DNA from: Phocaeicola intestinalis
GTDB taxonomy: Bacteria; Bacteroidota; Bacteroidia; Bacteroidales; Bacteroidaceae
Reading direction: 5' to 3'
NCBI RefSeq assembly: GCF_014837065.1
Contig: NZ_JACSPP010000010.1
Coordinates: forward strand, 1-64,000
Length of the DNA stretch: 64,000 nt
Shown here: piece by piece, positions 34,746 through 42,613 of the stretch
Layout: the number at the start of each line of letters is the position of its first letter
Numbering within the stretch: position 1 is the first letter of the stretch
Notes under the pieces: model-generated
The model's database searches: none
The model's input: the letters and a program-made list of their open reading frames with translations, nothing else
Told to the model about the DNA's origin: nothing
Position numbers and translations under genes: made by a program

Positions 34746-35018
34746 ATATTTAAGGAGTTAGAAGGAGTTAGAGGAGTTAAGGAGTTAGAAGAAGTTAAGC
34801 CAATACCTTCACGAGTGCTTCCACCAACAAAACTAATTGAATATCCGCAAACATCCCATGTAGGGGCGTATGGCATACGCCCTGAAGACATCCACGTGGA
34901 TTAGTTGACGTATTCGGGCGTATGCGATACGCCCCTACAAAGCAATTGGGTGAAATGCGGATATTCAAAAAACTATTGGCTTCTAACTCCTTAACTCCTT
35001 CTAACTCCTTAACTCCCT
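34746..35018. repeat. GGAGTTAA palindromic repeat split by an inserted element
   Basis: Left arm 34752-34800 is made of GGAGTTAGAAGGAGTTAGA-type units. The loop CTTCCACCAACAAAACTA is interrupted at 34835 by the 133-bp element. The sequence resumes AAAACTATTGGCTTCTAACTC and runs in CTCCTTAACTCCTTC units to the PAP2 stop codon. At 14131-14247 and 19806-19997 the same loop is uninterrupted. Confidence 0.85.
34836..34968. mobile_element. 133-bp palindromic MITE-like element, copy 2, with direct-repeat flanks
   Basis: Bounded by TTGAATATCCGCA and TGCGGATATTCAA, with the inner palindrome GTAGGGGCGTATGGCATACG and complement. AAAACTA stands on both sides (34829-34835 and 34969-34975). The two related repeat copies have this sequence once, so the insertion and a 7-bp (or 6-bp) target duplication can be read directly. 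Confidence 0.85.
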
Positions 35019-35020
35019 CC

Positions 35021-35581
35021 TTAAAACCTCATCGAAGTATAAATCCCGACACATCCGTCGCCTGCTACGGGATTGATTGTCAGCTGATGCTTTTGGGCAA
35101 ACGGGCGGGTGAAGATGTACGAGCATCCGGCGCCGATGGCTGCTCCGGCAAGTACGTCCCATCCGTCATGCTTCTTGCCGTATATCCGGCTCCAGCCCAC
35201 GTAGGTGGACAGCACGTATGCCGGAAGCCCCCATTCCCAGCCGTACCGCCTTTGGATGAATGCCGCCGAGGCAAACGAGGTGGCGGTGTGCATCGAGGGG
35301 AATGAGTGGCGGTCGCTATGGTCGGGGCGGTCTTTCTTGACGCTATATTTCAGGGCATACGTGATGCCTGCCGTGGCGAGGGCGGAAAATGCCCCTTGCT
35401 TCAATCCCTGCCAGTCTTGCCGGACCAATACGGCGGTCAGTCCCGCAACGGGAAGCAATACCGCTCCGATGTCTCCCGAAGTGCGTACCGCCTTGCGCGA
35501 GCCTGTCACTTCCAGTTCTTGGGCGGACACGGGCAACGCCAGCATGAGCAAGGCGAGCAGTGTCAAAAGGTTCTTTTTCAT
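35021..35581 (-). CDS. PAP2-type membrane phosphatase
   Basis: The 186-residue product has a signal peptide (KNLLTLLALLMLALPVSAQ) and the three PAP2 motifs: KKDRPDHSDRHSFPSMHTA (motifs 1 and 2, with PSMH) and SRIYGKKHDGWDV (motif 3, with the catalytic His). It is likely a lipid phosphate or undecaprenyl pyrophosphate phosphatase acting outside the cytoplasm. It lies 8 bp after dgkA, so a kinase and a phosphatase for lipid substrates are made together. The exact lipid is inferred only from the pairing. Confidence 0.85.
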   Translation of the reverse strand: MKKNLLTLLALLMLALPVSAQELEVTGSRKAVRTSGDIGAVLLPVAGLTAVLVRQDWQGLKQGAFSALATAGITYALKYSVKKDRPDHSDRHSFPSMHTATSFASAAFIQRRYGWEWGLPAYVLSTYVGWSRIYGKKHDGWDVLAGAAIGAGCSYIFTRPFAQKHQLTINPVAGDGCVGIYTSMRF

Positions 35582-35589
35582 TTGTCGGT

Positions 35590-35955
35590 TTATAGTTTGG
35601 GGATAAATATCAAAAGCCCGATTGCCGCGGAAGCGATGGCGAGAATCAATACGGCTCCGGCGGCCAGGTCTTTGGTCCGCCTGATGGCTTCATCGTATGC
35701 TGGAGATACCCTGTCGGCAAGCGCCTCGATGGAGGAATTGAGGGCTTCGGCGGCAAATACCATGCCGATGCACAGGACGATGGCGACCCATTCCATGCGC
35801 GATAATCCGGCAAGAAAGCCTGCCGCCAGCACGCATGCGGTGATGGCACAATGTATCCACGCATTGTGTTCGTAGCGGACGAGCAGGTATATCCCGCGGA
35901 ATGCATAGCGGAAACTCTTCATCCGCTTGCGGAAGGTAAAGCCGTCGTTTTTCAT
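35590..35955 (-). CDS. dgkA: Diacylglycerol kinase / undecaprenol kinase family protein
   Basis: Small membrane kinase of 121 residues. The ATG at 35955 overlaps the xth stop by 4 bp (ATGA), which supports this start over the longer frame. Three hydrophobic helices (about 37-52, 55-75, 98-118) and the signature EALNSSIEALADRVS identify the DgkA/UdpK family. Members phosphorylate diacylglycerol or undecaprenol. In a didermal Bacteroidota, either lipid-carrier recycling or phospholipid turnover is possible. Translational coupling with xth is seen, though the two functions are unrelated. Confidence 0.9.
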   Translation of the reverse strand: MKNDGFTFRKRMKSFRYAFRGIYLLVRYEHNAWIHCAITACVLAAGFLAGLSRMEWVAIVLCIGMVFAAEALNSSIEALADRVSPAYDEAIRRTKDLAAGAVLILAIASAAIGLLIFIPKL

Positions 35956-36707
35956 ATCCTTACGCACACCTCTACCGGGCAATGGTCGGAACCGAATATT
36001 TCGGTATGGATGGCTGCGCTCTCCAGCTTGCCGGCAAGGCGTGCCGAAGCGAGGAAATAATCAATGCGCCACCCCGCATTCTTCTCGCGTGCCCGGAAGC
36101 GGTACGACCACCACGAGTAAATGCCTTCCTGTTCGGGATAGAAATAGCGGAACGTATCGATGAATCCCGCGTCCAGCAGGGTCTGGAACTTCTCGCGTTC
36201 CTGGTCGGTGAAGCCTGCGTTCATGCGGTTGGTCTTCGGATTCTTCAGGTCTATCTCCTTGTGCGCCACGTTCAGGTCGCCGCATACCAGCACGGGCTTC
36301 TTTGCGTCAAGTTCCAAGAGGTACCGGCGGAAGGCATCCTCCCACGTCATCCGGTAGTCCAGGCGCTTCAGTCCGTCCTGCGAGTTGGGGGTATAGACCG
36401 TTACTAAATAGAAGTTCTCCATTTCCAAGGTGATGACACGTCCTTCACGGTCGTGTTCGTCGATGCCCATGCCGTAGCTTACGTTCAGAGGCTGGTGCCG
36501 GGTAAAGATGGCGGTGCCCGAATAGCCTTTCTTCTCGGCATAGTTCCAATACGAGGTATAGCCGTCGAAAGCCAGGTCGAGCTGCCCTGCCTGCATTTTG
36601 GTCTCCTGCAGGCAGAAGAAATCGGCATTTAGCCGGGTGAATGCGTCGCGGAAGCCTTTGTCGCAGCACGCCCGCAGTCCGTTTACGTTCCAAGAGATGA
36701 GTTTCAT
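35952..36707 (-). CDS. xth: Exodeoxyribonuclease III
   Basis: AP endonuclease and 3'-5' exonuclease of base excision repair. The 251-residue product shows all landmarks of the EEP fold: MKLISWNVNGLRA at the start, LQETKMQ near residue 34, VCGDLNVAH near 140 and GSDHCPVEV near the end. Length is typical. It begins a three-gene leftward set with dgkA and PAP2. The upstream gap of 129 bp holds a CTAGTTGACCAGG palindrome. Confidence 0.95.
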   Translation of the reverse strand: MKLISWNVNGLRACCDKGFRDAFTRLNADFFCLQETKMQAGQLDLAFDGYTSYWNYAEKKGYSGTAIFTRHQPLNVSYGMGIDEHDREGRVITLEMENFYLVTVYTPNSQDGLKRLDYRMTWEDAFRRYLLELDAKKPVLVCGDLNVAHKEIDLKNPKTNRMNAGFTDQEREKFQTLLDAGFIDTFRYFYPEQEGIYSWWSYRFRAREKNAGWRIDYFLASARLAGKLESAAIHTEIFGSDHCPVEVCVRI

Positions 36708-36722
36708 ATATTTTTGTTTTTT

Positions 36723-36836
36723 ACTAGTTGACCAGGTATCAGGTACTAGTTGACCAGGTTCTGAATAGTTTTACTAATGGTATCTAAAATCTAGTTGCCT
36801 AGTACCTAGTCAACTAGCCCCTAATACCTGATTCCC
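36723..36836. repeat. CTAGTTGACCAGGTACTAG palindromic repeat
   Basis: Left arm has two ACTAGTTGACCAGGTATC-like units. The right arm has the complementary CTAGTACCTAGTCAACTAG series and ends against the next gene's stop codon. A smaller relative stands at 46020-46094, ending at the feoB stop codon. Confidence 0.75.
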
Positions 36837-37532
36837 TTATTTCTTTAAGTCAAACAGATAAGTCAGCCGGGCACCGATGTACGAATGTGCCGAGCGCGAA
36901 AACGGGTCCTTCTTTGAATTGTTGTAAAAATCCGACAAGCCGAAGTAATAACGGGCTTCCAGCACAAAATGACCGATACCCGTACGTACCTCCATGCCGC
37001 CCCCGCCTACAATGCCATAATCGAACTTCCGGTCTGCCATCTTGCCGTATTGCTCGTTGGGAGTGCGTCCCGAAGGGTCCCAAGGGTCGCTCATCGTTTC
37101 TTTTTCCCCTATCAGGTATCCCACTTGCGGTCCCAGGTTGAGCACGAAACGCACGCCGTTCCCCTTGTCCTTACCGAAAGCCAGGTGGGCGAGCAGGGGG
37201 ATTTCGATGTAGCTCATCGAGCGGTGATATGTATCGCCTGTCCCATCTTCTATCACTTCCTTCCATCCGCGTTGCGAGAAATTCACTTCTCCCTGTATAC
37301 CGCATATCATCTTGAAATATTTTTCGCCGATATAACGCACGGTCAGTCCAAATGCCGGCCCTACCTGTTTGCCTTGCTTGAAACTGGGCGTGATACTGAT
37401 AGAGCTGAAATTGACGCCGCCGTTTACGCCTATGGAGAGGTTGCTCCGCTGGTCTTGCAGTTGCGCCTGGGCGGGAGATGCCCCCAGCAGGCATAGTCCG
37501 GTAATGATAAGTATGTAAAGTCTTTTCATCAT
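36837..37532 (-). CDS. PorT-like outer-membrane beta-barrel protein
   Basis: The 231-residue secreted protein has a signal peptide (KRLYILIITGLCLLGASPAQAQ). Alternating strands of the outer-membrane barrel family follow, with SIGVNGGVNFSSISI near residue 35, IPLLAHLAFG near 118 and a final HSYIGARLTYLFDLKK. The Gly-rich strands and C-terminal aromatic residues support a small barrel of the PorT/OmpW-like type common in Bacteroidota. Function unknown. The second Met (37529) is an alternative start. Confidence 0.8.
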   Translation of the reverse strand: MMKRLYILIITGLCLLGASPAQAQLQDQRSNLSIGVNGGVNFSSISITPSFKQGKQVGPAFGLTVRYIGEKYFKMICGIQGEVNFSQRGWKEVIEDGTGDTYHRSMSYIEIPLLAHLAFGKDKGNGVRFVLNLGPQVGYLIGEKETMSDPWDPSGRTPNEQYGKMADRKFDYGIVGGGGMEVRTGIGHFVLEARYYFGLSDFYNNSKKDPFSRSAHSYIGARLTYLFDLKK

Positions 37533-37560
37533 AAGTAGATGTTGAGAATTAGTTTATTTT

Positions 37561-37613
37561 AATATCCGCATTCCACCCAATTGCCCCTACATGGGATGTT
37601 TGCGGATATTCAA
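37561..37613. repeat. Short form of the 133-bp element, reverse orientation
   Basis: Reverse complement matches both ends of the element (AATATCCGCA and TGTTTGCGGATATTCAA, with ATCCCATGTAGGGG and CAATTGGGTGGAA) but lacks the central palindrome. Either the core was deleted or it had not yet been inserted. Confidence 0.75.
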
Positions 37614-37636
37614 ATAGTTTATATAATGTGTCAGCT

Positions 37637-37782
37637 CAGAAACGCAAATTAACGCAGATTTTCGCGAATTCTTTTGATTTACTATTTTTCGATTTACGAA
37701 GTACGATTTAATGCTCAAATAGTAAATTGTCAAATCGTAAATTAAAGTAATCTGCGTTAATCCGCGAAAATCTGTGTTTCTG
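37637..37782. repeat. Nested AAACGCAAATTAACG palindrome
   Basis: Outer arms CAGAAACGCAAATTAACGC and ATCTGTGTTTCTG. The inner block 37670-37745 is the reverse complement of the inner block at 12296-12370. With 37561-37613 it accounts for the 278-bp gap between the barrel gene and the LysM gene. Confidence 0.75.
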
Positions 37783-37810
37783 ATAATATCATTTCATTTT
37801 GCATACTTAC

Positions 37811-39616
37811 TTATTCAAAATCAAGTTTGACCAGTTCGTAATTTTGCGAGAAATGTACGAAGAATATCTTGCGGTTGATGAATCCGCCCCAGTTATTGAC
37901 CCGCTCAAACTTGAATCCGGTCTGTATCGGTACCACCTTCATACGGTCCAGATTGTCTTCCAATTTGTTGCCATACTGCGAAAGCCCTTTCAGGAAATAA
38001 TAACCGATGTCAAACCCCAGCATGCCGTATTTGGGATAGATATTCGCCATATCCTTGCTATACCAGTGCCGGTAGGCATGTGTGAAGTCCACGGCGGCTG
38101 GAAACAGGTTGTTGGTATAAAACGACGAATAAAAATACGTGTCCAGTTCGTAAAAGTTGGCAAGGAAATCCTGCGTGTAGGTCTGCCATTCAGGATAACC
38201 GAAGAGGTGCATGTCGAAATGCGGGTGTTCCTTGCGCACCAGCGTAAGATGAGGAACCAGTTTTGTCAACGCTGTACTGCGTGCCGAAAGCGGTACGAAA
38301 ATGTTCTGTTGCAGCGTGTCCATCGCACTGATAACCCGGGCAGGGTCAATTTCCCCCTCCAGGCGTATCTGGGTAAAACGCACACCGTTATCCTTCAGTT
38401 CCGCCTTCATTCCCTTAATGAAATCGGCTTTTTCAGGGTCGGGCGTACCATCATCAAGGAACACCACATTACTCCGCCCGAACTTACGGAGAAAATGTTC
38501 GTATACCTCCGAGTACAGATACGATTGTGGCGTATTCACCTGGTAAAGCAAAGGATTGTTGAACACCTGGTCTACCTTAGGAGCAAACGGCACCACCAAC
38601 CGGATATTGTTCTGCCGGGCAAAATCCGTCAAGGGAGCAATCGAAGCGGCATTTACCGGCCCCACAATCAAATCCATCTCTTTCATCCGGCTGTCTGCCA
38701 GAATTTTTTCGGCACCTGCCTTAGTCTCCTTGGTATCGTAGGCATAGATATCCATCGACACTCCCTGACGTTTCAGGCTGTCTGCCGCCATCAGAAAACC
38801 TTCGTAAAACTCCACAATACGTGTCTGTGGCCCGCGCTGTGCACCGTTCTCTTTCGAAAAAGGGAGCACCAGTGCCACTTTAATCGTATGAATGGGTTTC
38901 TTTTCAGCAGCATTTTGCCTGAACAGTTCCTCGTTGGTAGGCTCGGCAGCAGCCTGTTTTGCCGCCTCTATCACCTCTGCCATAGCCTGGCGTTCCGCCT
39001 CTGGATAAGGGATAAAAAGAAAGGTTCCCCGTTTCAGCTTACCTTTCTTCAGCTCAGGGTTCGCCGCCAGCAATTCTTCTTCACTGATGCCATACTGGCG
39101 GCAGATGCTGAATATGGTTTCACGGCGTTGCACCTTGTGCATTGTCTTCCATTCGTCTTTCGCCTGTTCCGAACCCTGTTTTGCAAGAGTAGAAGAAGGT
39201 TGTGCCTCTGTCTTTCCATCAGGAGCCGGAACCACGATAACCTGCCCCACACGGAAATTGCTGGCACTCAGACCAGGATTTGCAGCACAAATGGCTTGCG
39301 CAGTCACCCCATATTTCACAGTCAGCTGATACAGGGTTTCCCCACGCTGAATGGTATGATACTGCGGTCCCTGCTTGGCAGCAGATGCTTGCGGGATTTT
39401 CAACGTTTCGCCCATGCGGATTTTTTGGTCGCTCCCGGGATTCAGACGCACGATATCACTTACCGGCACATTGTACATCCGTGAAATAGAATATAAGCTT
39501 TGCCCCTGTGCCACGGTATGCAGGAAAAATCCCGCATCGCCCGCGGTCTGTGCGTTCAGTACGGGATTACCTATCCACAACGCAGCCGCTACGCAAAGAA
39601 TATGAATGAATTTCAT
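37811..39616 (-). CDS. LysM-repeat protein fused to a periplasmic-binding-protein domain
   Basis: The 601-residue exported protein from ATG 39616 has a signal peptide (FIHILCVAAALWIGNPVLNAQ). Three LysM domains lie at about 30-75, 80-125 and 145-190 (LHTVAQGQSLYSISRMY, YHTIQRGETLYQLTVKY, MHKVQRRETIFSICRQY). A charged linker follows, then a class 1 periplasmic-binding-protein fold from about 240 (KVALVLPFSKENG, then FYEGFLMAADSL). LysM suggests anchoring to peptidoglycan. The binding domain resembles branched-chain amino-acid receptor folds, but no transport genes are nearby. A cell-wall sensor or scaffold role is an inference. Confidence 0.88.
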   Translation of the reverse strand: MKFIHILCVAAALWIGNPVLNAQTAGDAGFFLHTVAQGQSLYSISRMYNVPVSDIVRLNPGSDQKIRMGETLKIPQASAAKQGPQYHTIQRGETLYQLTVKYGVTAQAICAANPGLSASNFRVGQVIVVPAPDGKTEAQPSSTLAKQGSEQAKDEWKTMHKVQRRETIFSICRQYGISEEELLAANPELKKGKLKRGTFLFIPYPEAERQAMAEVIEAAKQAAAEPTNEELFRQNAAEKKPIHTIKVALVLPFSKENGAQRGPQTRIVEFYEGFLMAADSLKRQGVSMDIYAYDTKETKAGAEKILADSRMKEMDLIVGPVNAASIAPLTDFARQNNIRLVVPFAPKVDQVFNNPLLYQVNTPQSYLYSEVYEHFLRKFGRSNVVFLDDGTPDPEKADFIKGMKAELKDNGVRFTQIRLEGEIDPARVISAMDTLQQNIFVPLSARSTALTKLVPHLTLVRKEHPHFDMHLFGYPEWQTYTQDFLANFYELDTYFYSSFYTNNLFPAAVDFTHAYRHWYSKDMANIYPKYGMLGFDIGYYFLKGLSQYGNKLEDNLDRMKVVPIQTGFKFERVNNWGGFINRKIFFVHFSQNYELVKLDFE

Positions 39617-39645
39617 CTTTTTGTCTCTTGAATTGTTTGAACGGG

Positions 39646-39653
39646 CAAAAATA
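39646..39653 (-). promoter_or_regulatory. -7 promoter element of the LysM gene
   Basis: Minus-strand TATTTTTG matches TAnnTTTG, 30 bp ahead of ATG 39616. It supports the shorter start. Confidence 0.55.
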
Positions 39654-39728
39654 CGCATTTTTATCGGTAGGCTAATGGATATTCCCAAGAATTTGCTCTC
39701 CGTGTAAGATTTTTTGGGAAATAAAAAG

Positions 39729-39981
39729 TTCACCACAGGATACAGGGTACCACACAGGAAAATATAATTGAATATCCGCATTTTCCCAACAAGGAGTTAA
39801 AAGGATTTATTTCAGGGAGTTAAAAGGAGTTAGAAGCCAATACATTAGTTCATGGAAGCCATAGCAAGACTATTGGCTTTTAACTCCTGCCGAAGGTATA
39901 ACTCCTTTTAACTTCCTCTTATACTATGGGCATTTTGCGGAATTCATAAAAATTTAAAAGGCTCTGTGTCCTCTGTGGTGA
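39729..39981. repeat. Three-level nested palindromic region
   Basis: The outer layer is CACCACAGGATACAGG at the left and CTGTGTCCTCTGTGGTG at the right. The middle layer is TTGAATATCCGCA (39768) with degenerate TTTTGCGGAATTCA (to 39946), the ends of the 133-bp element. The inner layer is GGAGTTAAAAGG units and TTTTAACTCC units (39791-39915) with a GACTATTGGC piece. It fills most of the 377-bp gap before the GH105 gene; I see no gene in it. Confidence 0.8.
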
Positions 39982-39993
39982 AAAATGATAAAC

Positions 39994-41253
39994 TTATTTC
40001 ACTAATTCGTATTCCAGGCAAGCCATGATGAAAGGGCCGATGGCTTTGCCTTCATTGTTCACGATGGTTACGTCTTTACCGCACAGGTAATAGTCGGGTG
40101 TACCGTCGCGCGAGGGATCTTTTGCCGGACCCAATCCTGCCGAACGGCAACTTTGGTTCAGGTTGATGGTGCCGTTTTCGTTGGTGGTGACAAAGGTTTT
40201 CAGCAATCCTTGGTATGCCTTTTCGGTTACGTCCTTATAGCTTTCGGGCAGGATGCCGAGGCGGATGCCTTTCAGATAAGCGTAGGTAAACATGCTCGAA
40301 GCCGAGGACTCCAGGTAATTGGCGATGCCGCATCGGCTTACGAACGAGTCGTCGTATTGCAGCAATTGGTACCATACGCCGCTCTCCCGGTCTTGCCAGT
40401 GTGCCAGTCCCTTGGCTACGGTATTTACGATGGTCTTCAGCTCATTGTAGTCGGGGTGCGACTGGGGCATCACTTCCAGTACGTCGACCAGTGCGGCGAA
40501 ATACCAGCCCATGCCCCGTCCCCAGAACTCTTTGGAGCAGCCTTTGTGAGGTTCGGCTTTGTTTGCCCAGAACGAGTTGGCGTCTTCGGGATTGGCAGAC
40601 CATGCGTGATAATACAATTGCTTGCCGGCATCGTAGGTATGGCGGGCGATGGTCTTGAACTGGTGCGCAATGTCGGTCCATGCCTTTGTATTGTTGGGGT
40701 CGAAGTTGGCTTGCCATTCGGCATAGAAGGCGGCTCCCATATAGAGGCCGTCCAGCCACATCTGTCCCGGATAGATATCTTTGTGGAAGAAACAACCTTT
40801 GGCATCGCCTGTCTGGATACGCGAATAGTCGTTCACCAGGTAATTGCGTAGCCAGTCGGCAGCCTTTTTGTAGCGGTCGGCATTGTGCGTGCCGTTCTGC
40901 TCGTCCAAGGCTTTTTCGTGGCGGTAAAGGGCGAAGAGCACCTTGCCCGAATTGATGTTGTCGATGTTCCCTTTCTTGAAGTTCTTGAAGGTGCCGTCGG
41001 GATTGATGGCGTTGTCAGCATATTCTTTAGCCCATTGGTAATAGTCGGCAGTCCAGTCGGCATACCGATATTGCTCGCAAAGGTTCAGGAGCGACTTTGC
41101 TACCAGCCCGTTCACGTAGTCCCACGATTTGCCGTGTGTCCATTGTTTGCCTTGCGATTCCGCCATGCGTTGCGAATAGCGCGTTTGCGCATGAGTGGAA
41201 AGGGTGCAGCAGGCGGCAAGAAGCAGGCATACGGCGCATACGAATGTTTTCAT
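39994..41253 (-). CDS. GH105 unsaturated glucuronyl/rhamnogalacturonyl hydrolase
   Basis: The 419-residue secreted (alpha/alpha)6-barrel enzyme has a signal peptide cut near TLSTHAQ. The signature GQMWLDGLYMGAAFYA carries the predicted catalytic D168, and RGMGWYFAALVDVLE near residue 240 is also typical of GH105/GH88. Such enzymes remove the unsaturated uronic acid left by polysaccharide lyases on pectin-like or related glycans. No lyase or SusCD pair is adjacent, so the substrate class is uncertain. It is upstream of nothing on its strand apart from the nested palindrome. Confidence 0.88.
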   Translation of the reverse strand: MKTFVCAVCLLLAACCTLSTHAQTRYSQRMAESQGKQWTHGKSWDYVNGLVAKSLLNLCEQYRYADWTADYYQWAKEYADNAINPDGTFKNFKKGNIDNINSGKVLFALYRHEKALDEQNGTHNADRYKKAADWLRNYLVNDYSRIQTGDAKGCFFHKDIYPGQMWLDGLYMGAAFYAEWQANFDPNNTKAWTDIAHQFKTIARHTYDAGKQLYYHAWSANPEDANSFWANKAEPHKGCSKEFWGRGMGWYFAALVDVLEVMPQSHPDYNELKTIVNTVAKGLAHWQDRESGVWYQLLQYDDSFVSRCGIANYLESSASSMFTYAYLKGIRLGILPESYKDVTEKAYQGLLKTFVTTNENGTINLNQSCRSAGLGPAKDPSRDGTPDYYLCGKDVTIVNNEGKAIGPFIMACLEYELVK

Positions 41254-41304
41254 GCTCGATAGTTTTTTAGGGTTAGGTTTTATTTCTTTTACGGTTAACG
41301 AAAA

Positions 41305-41332
41305 AAGGCCGGCTGAACATTCAGCCGACCTT
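41305..41332 (-). terminator. Terminator of the tRNA-Cys transcript
   Basis: Minus-strand AAGGTCGGCTGAA, TG loop, TTCAGCCGGCCTT, then six T residues. A strong stem with U-tract 10 bp beyond the tRNA 3' end. Confidence 0.85.
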
Positions 41333-41341
41333 CATGCTTTG

Positions 41342-41413
41342 AGGTTCCTGGCGGATTCGAACCGCCGTGCACGGTTTTGCAGACCGCTGACTAAGCCACT
41401 CATCCAAGGAACC
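41342..41413 (-). tRNA. tRNA-Cys (GCA)
   Basis: Minus-strand cloverleaf with acceptor GGTTCCT/AGGAACC, anticodon loop CTGCAAA (anticodon GCA), T-arm GGCGG-TTCGAAT-CCGCC and discriminator U73, the cysteine identity base. CCA is not encoded. The first 300 bases upstream (41414-41717) show no gene or clear repeat. Confidence 0.95.
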
Positions 41414-41717
41414 ATTGGTTGTTACACTTGTGTTTCTCAAATGCGTTGCAAAGGTATGACTATTTTTTGAATCTGCAATACTTTCCACCGAAATTTTTCA
41501 TTTTTCTTCATGTTTTCCATCAGTTTTCCATCTGTCTTTTCAAGAAATGCTCTTTATTGTACTCATGTGCATCGTTAAACGGCGAACTCACTTGTGTTCA
41601 TCAAAAGGCATGTTTGAATCGTTGTCTTTTTGAAATACGAAGCCAGCGCAATCTGTTTCTTCTGTGGAGAGCGTGCAGATTGCGCTTGGGCATTATCGCA
41701 TCAAAAAGGTATGCCGT

Positions 41718-42419
41718 TTAAAACCGGTATCCGATATTCAGTTGGAAATTAGAGTTCCGCAATCCTAACAGGTCGTGCACCTGTTTGATGCCTACCATGT
41801 AATTGAAACTGACGGTGTAATGTTCGGCTATGATTGCTTTCAGTCCGGCAGTTCCTCCATATTCCCAGTGGCGGAAAGGAGTGAGAAGAGCATGTGCATT
41901 GTTCGGGCTTCCTTCGATGGGGTACGAATATCCTTTCATCGGATTCCATTGGTGTGTTTCCGTGCGTGCACCTTCTCCATCGGGCTGTACAATTTCCAGC
42001 GAAGAATTTCCTGCGCTGAAGCCGTATGCTGCATAAAGGCCGATAGACGGCATCAGGCAGAAACGCTCGGTAATGTGGAAGTTATAACCTATCTTGAGGG
42101 GCAGGATCAGGTTGTTTATTTTAGTGTCTGTCTTAGGAAAATGTGTCACCATGTAAGGCGAGAATTTCATGGTGCTCCGGTTCTGTAAAAGTGTCAGTCC
42201 GGATGAAAGTGTCCAATGTTTTTTGAACTCATAGTCGACGGTTGCCCCTACTTGGAACCCGGCTTTCATTCCTCCTGTTTGTTCTGCCGTATGCTTTTGA
42301 CTTGCCAGATAGTGTGACAGGTTTGCTCCGGCTTCTACGCCAAACTTTACTTGTTGGGCTGCTATTGGCAGGATATTTAGAAGAGACAGTATGAGTATAA
42401 TGGATAATTTTACGTTCAT
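41718..42419 (-). CDS. Outer-membrane beta-barrel protein
   Basis: The 233-residue product has a signal peptide (KLSIILILSLLNILPIAAQQ) and repeated amphipathic strands: VKFGVEAGANLSHYLA near residue 25, WTLSSGLTLLQNRS near 72 and LILPLKIGYNFHI near 105. The C-terminal strand FQLNIGYRF ends in Phe, the hallmark of barrels recognised by the BAM machinery. It belongs to the PorT/OmpA-like barrel group without a recognisable ligand. It is a distant relative of the barrels at 36837 and 45124 by pattern only. Confidence 0.8.
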   Translation of the reverse strand: MNVKLSIILILSLLNILPIAAQQVKFGVEAGANLSHYLASQKHTAEQTGGMKAGFQVGATVDYEFKKHWTLSSGLTLLQNRSTMKFSPYMVTHFPKTDTKINNLILPLKIGYNFHITERFCLMPSIGLYAAYGFSAGNSSLEIVQPDGEGARTETHQWNPMKGYSYPIEGSPNNAHALLTPFRHWEYGGTAGLKAIIAEHYTVSFNYMVGIKQVHDLLGLRNSNFQLNIGYRF

Positions 42420-42613
42420 AATGATGTAATGGTTGTTTTGAATGGATTGTTATGTATGTTCTTCACTATTCTTCACTATTAAAGTGTATTGTTGTTTGTT
42501 TTTGGTTTCTTTTCTTTCTATCTTCGCACTCACCTCCTTTCTTTTTAGGTGGTTGGGGCAGGCACTTCCGGTTTCTTTTAGCGGGGAAAAGGAAGCGGTC
42601 TGCCTTTATTTCA

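Noticed and set aside
37799-39484. 561-codon open frame on the plus strand opposite the LysM gene
   Set aside because: Antisense shadow. The minus strand encodes clear LysM and binding-protein domains, and the plus product is rich in unlikely residues.
41414-41717. Hidden small gene or RNA between tRNA-Cys and the barrel gene
   Set aside because: Only short open frames without start signals or motifs, and no clear hairpin or repeat family is visible.
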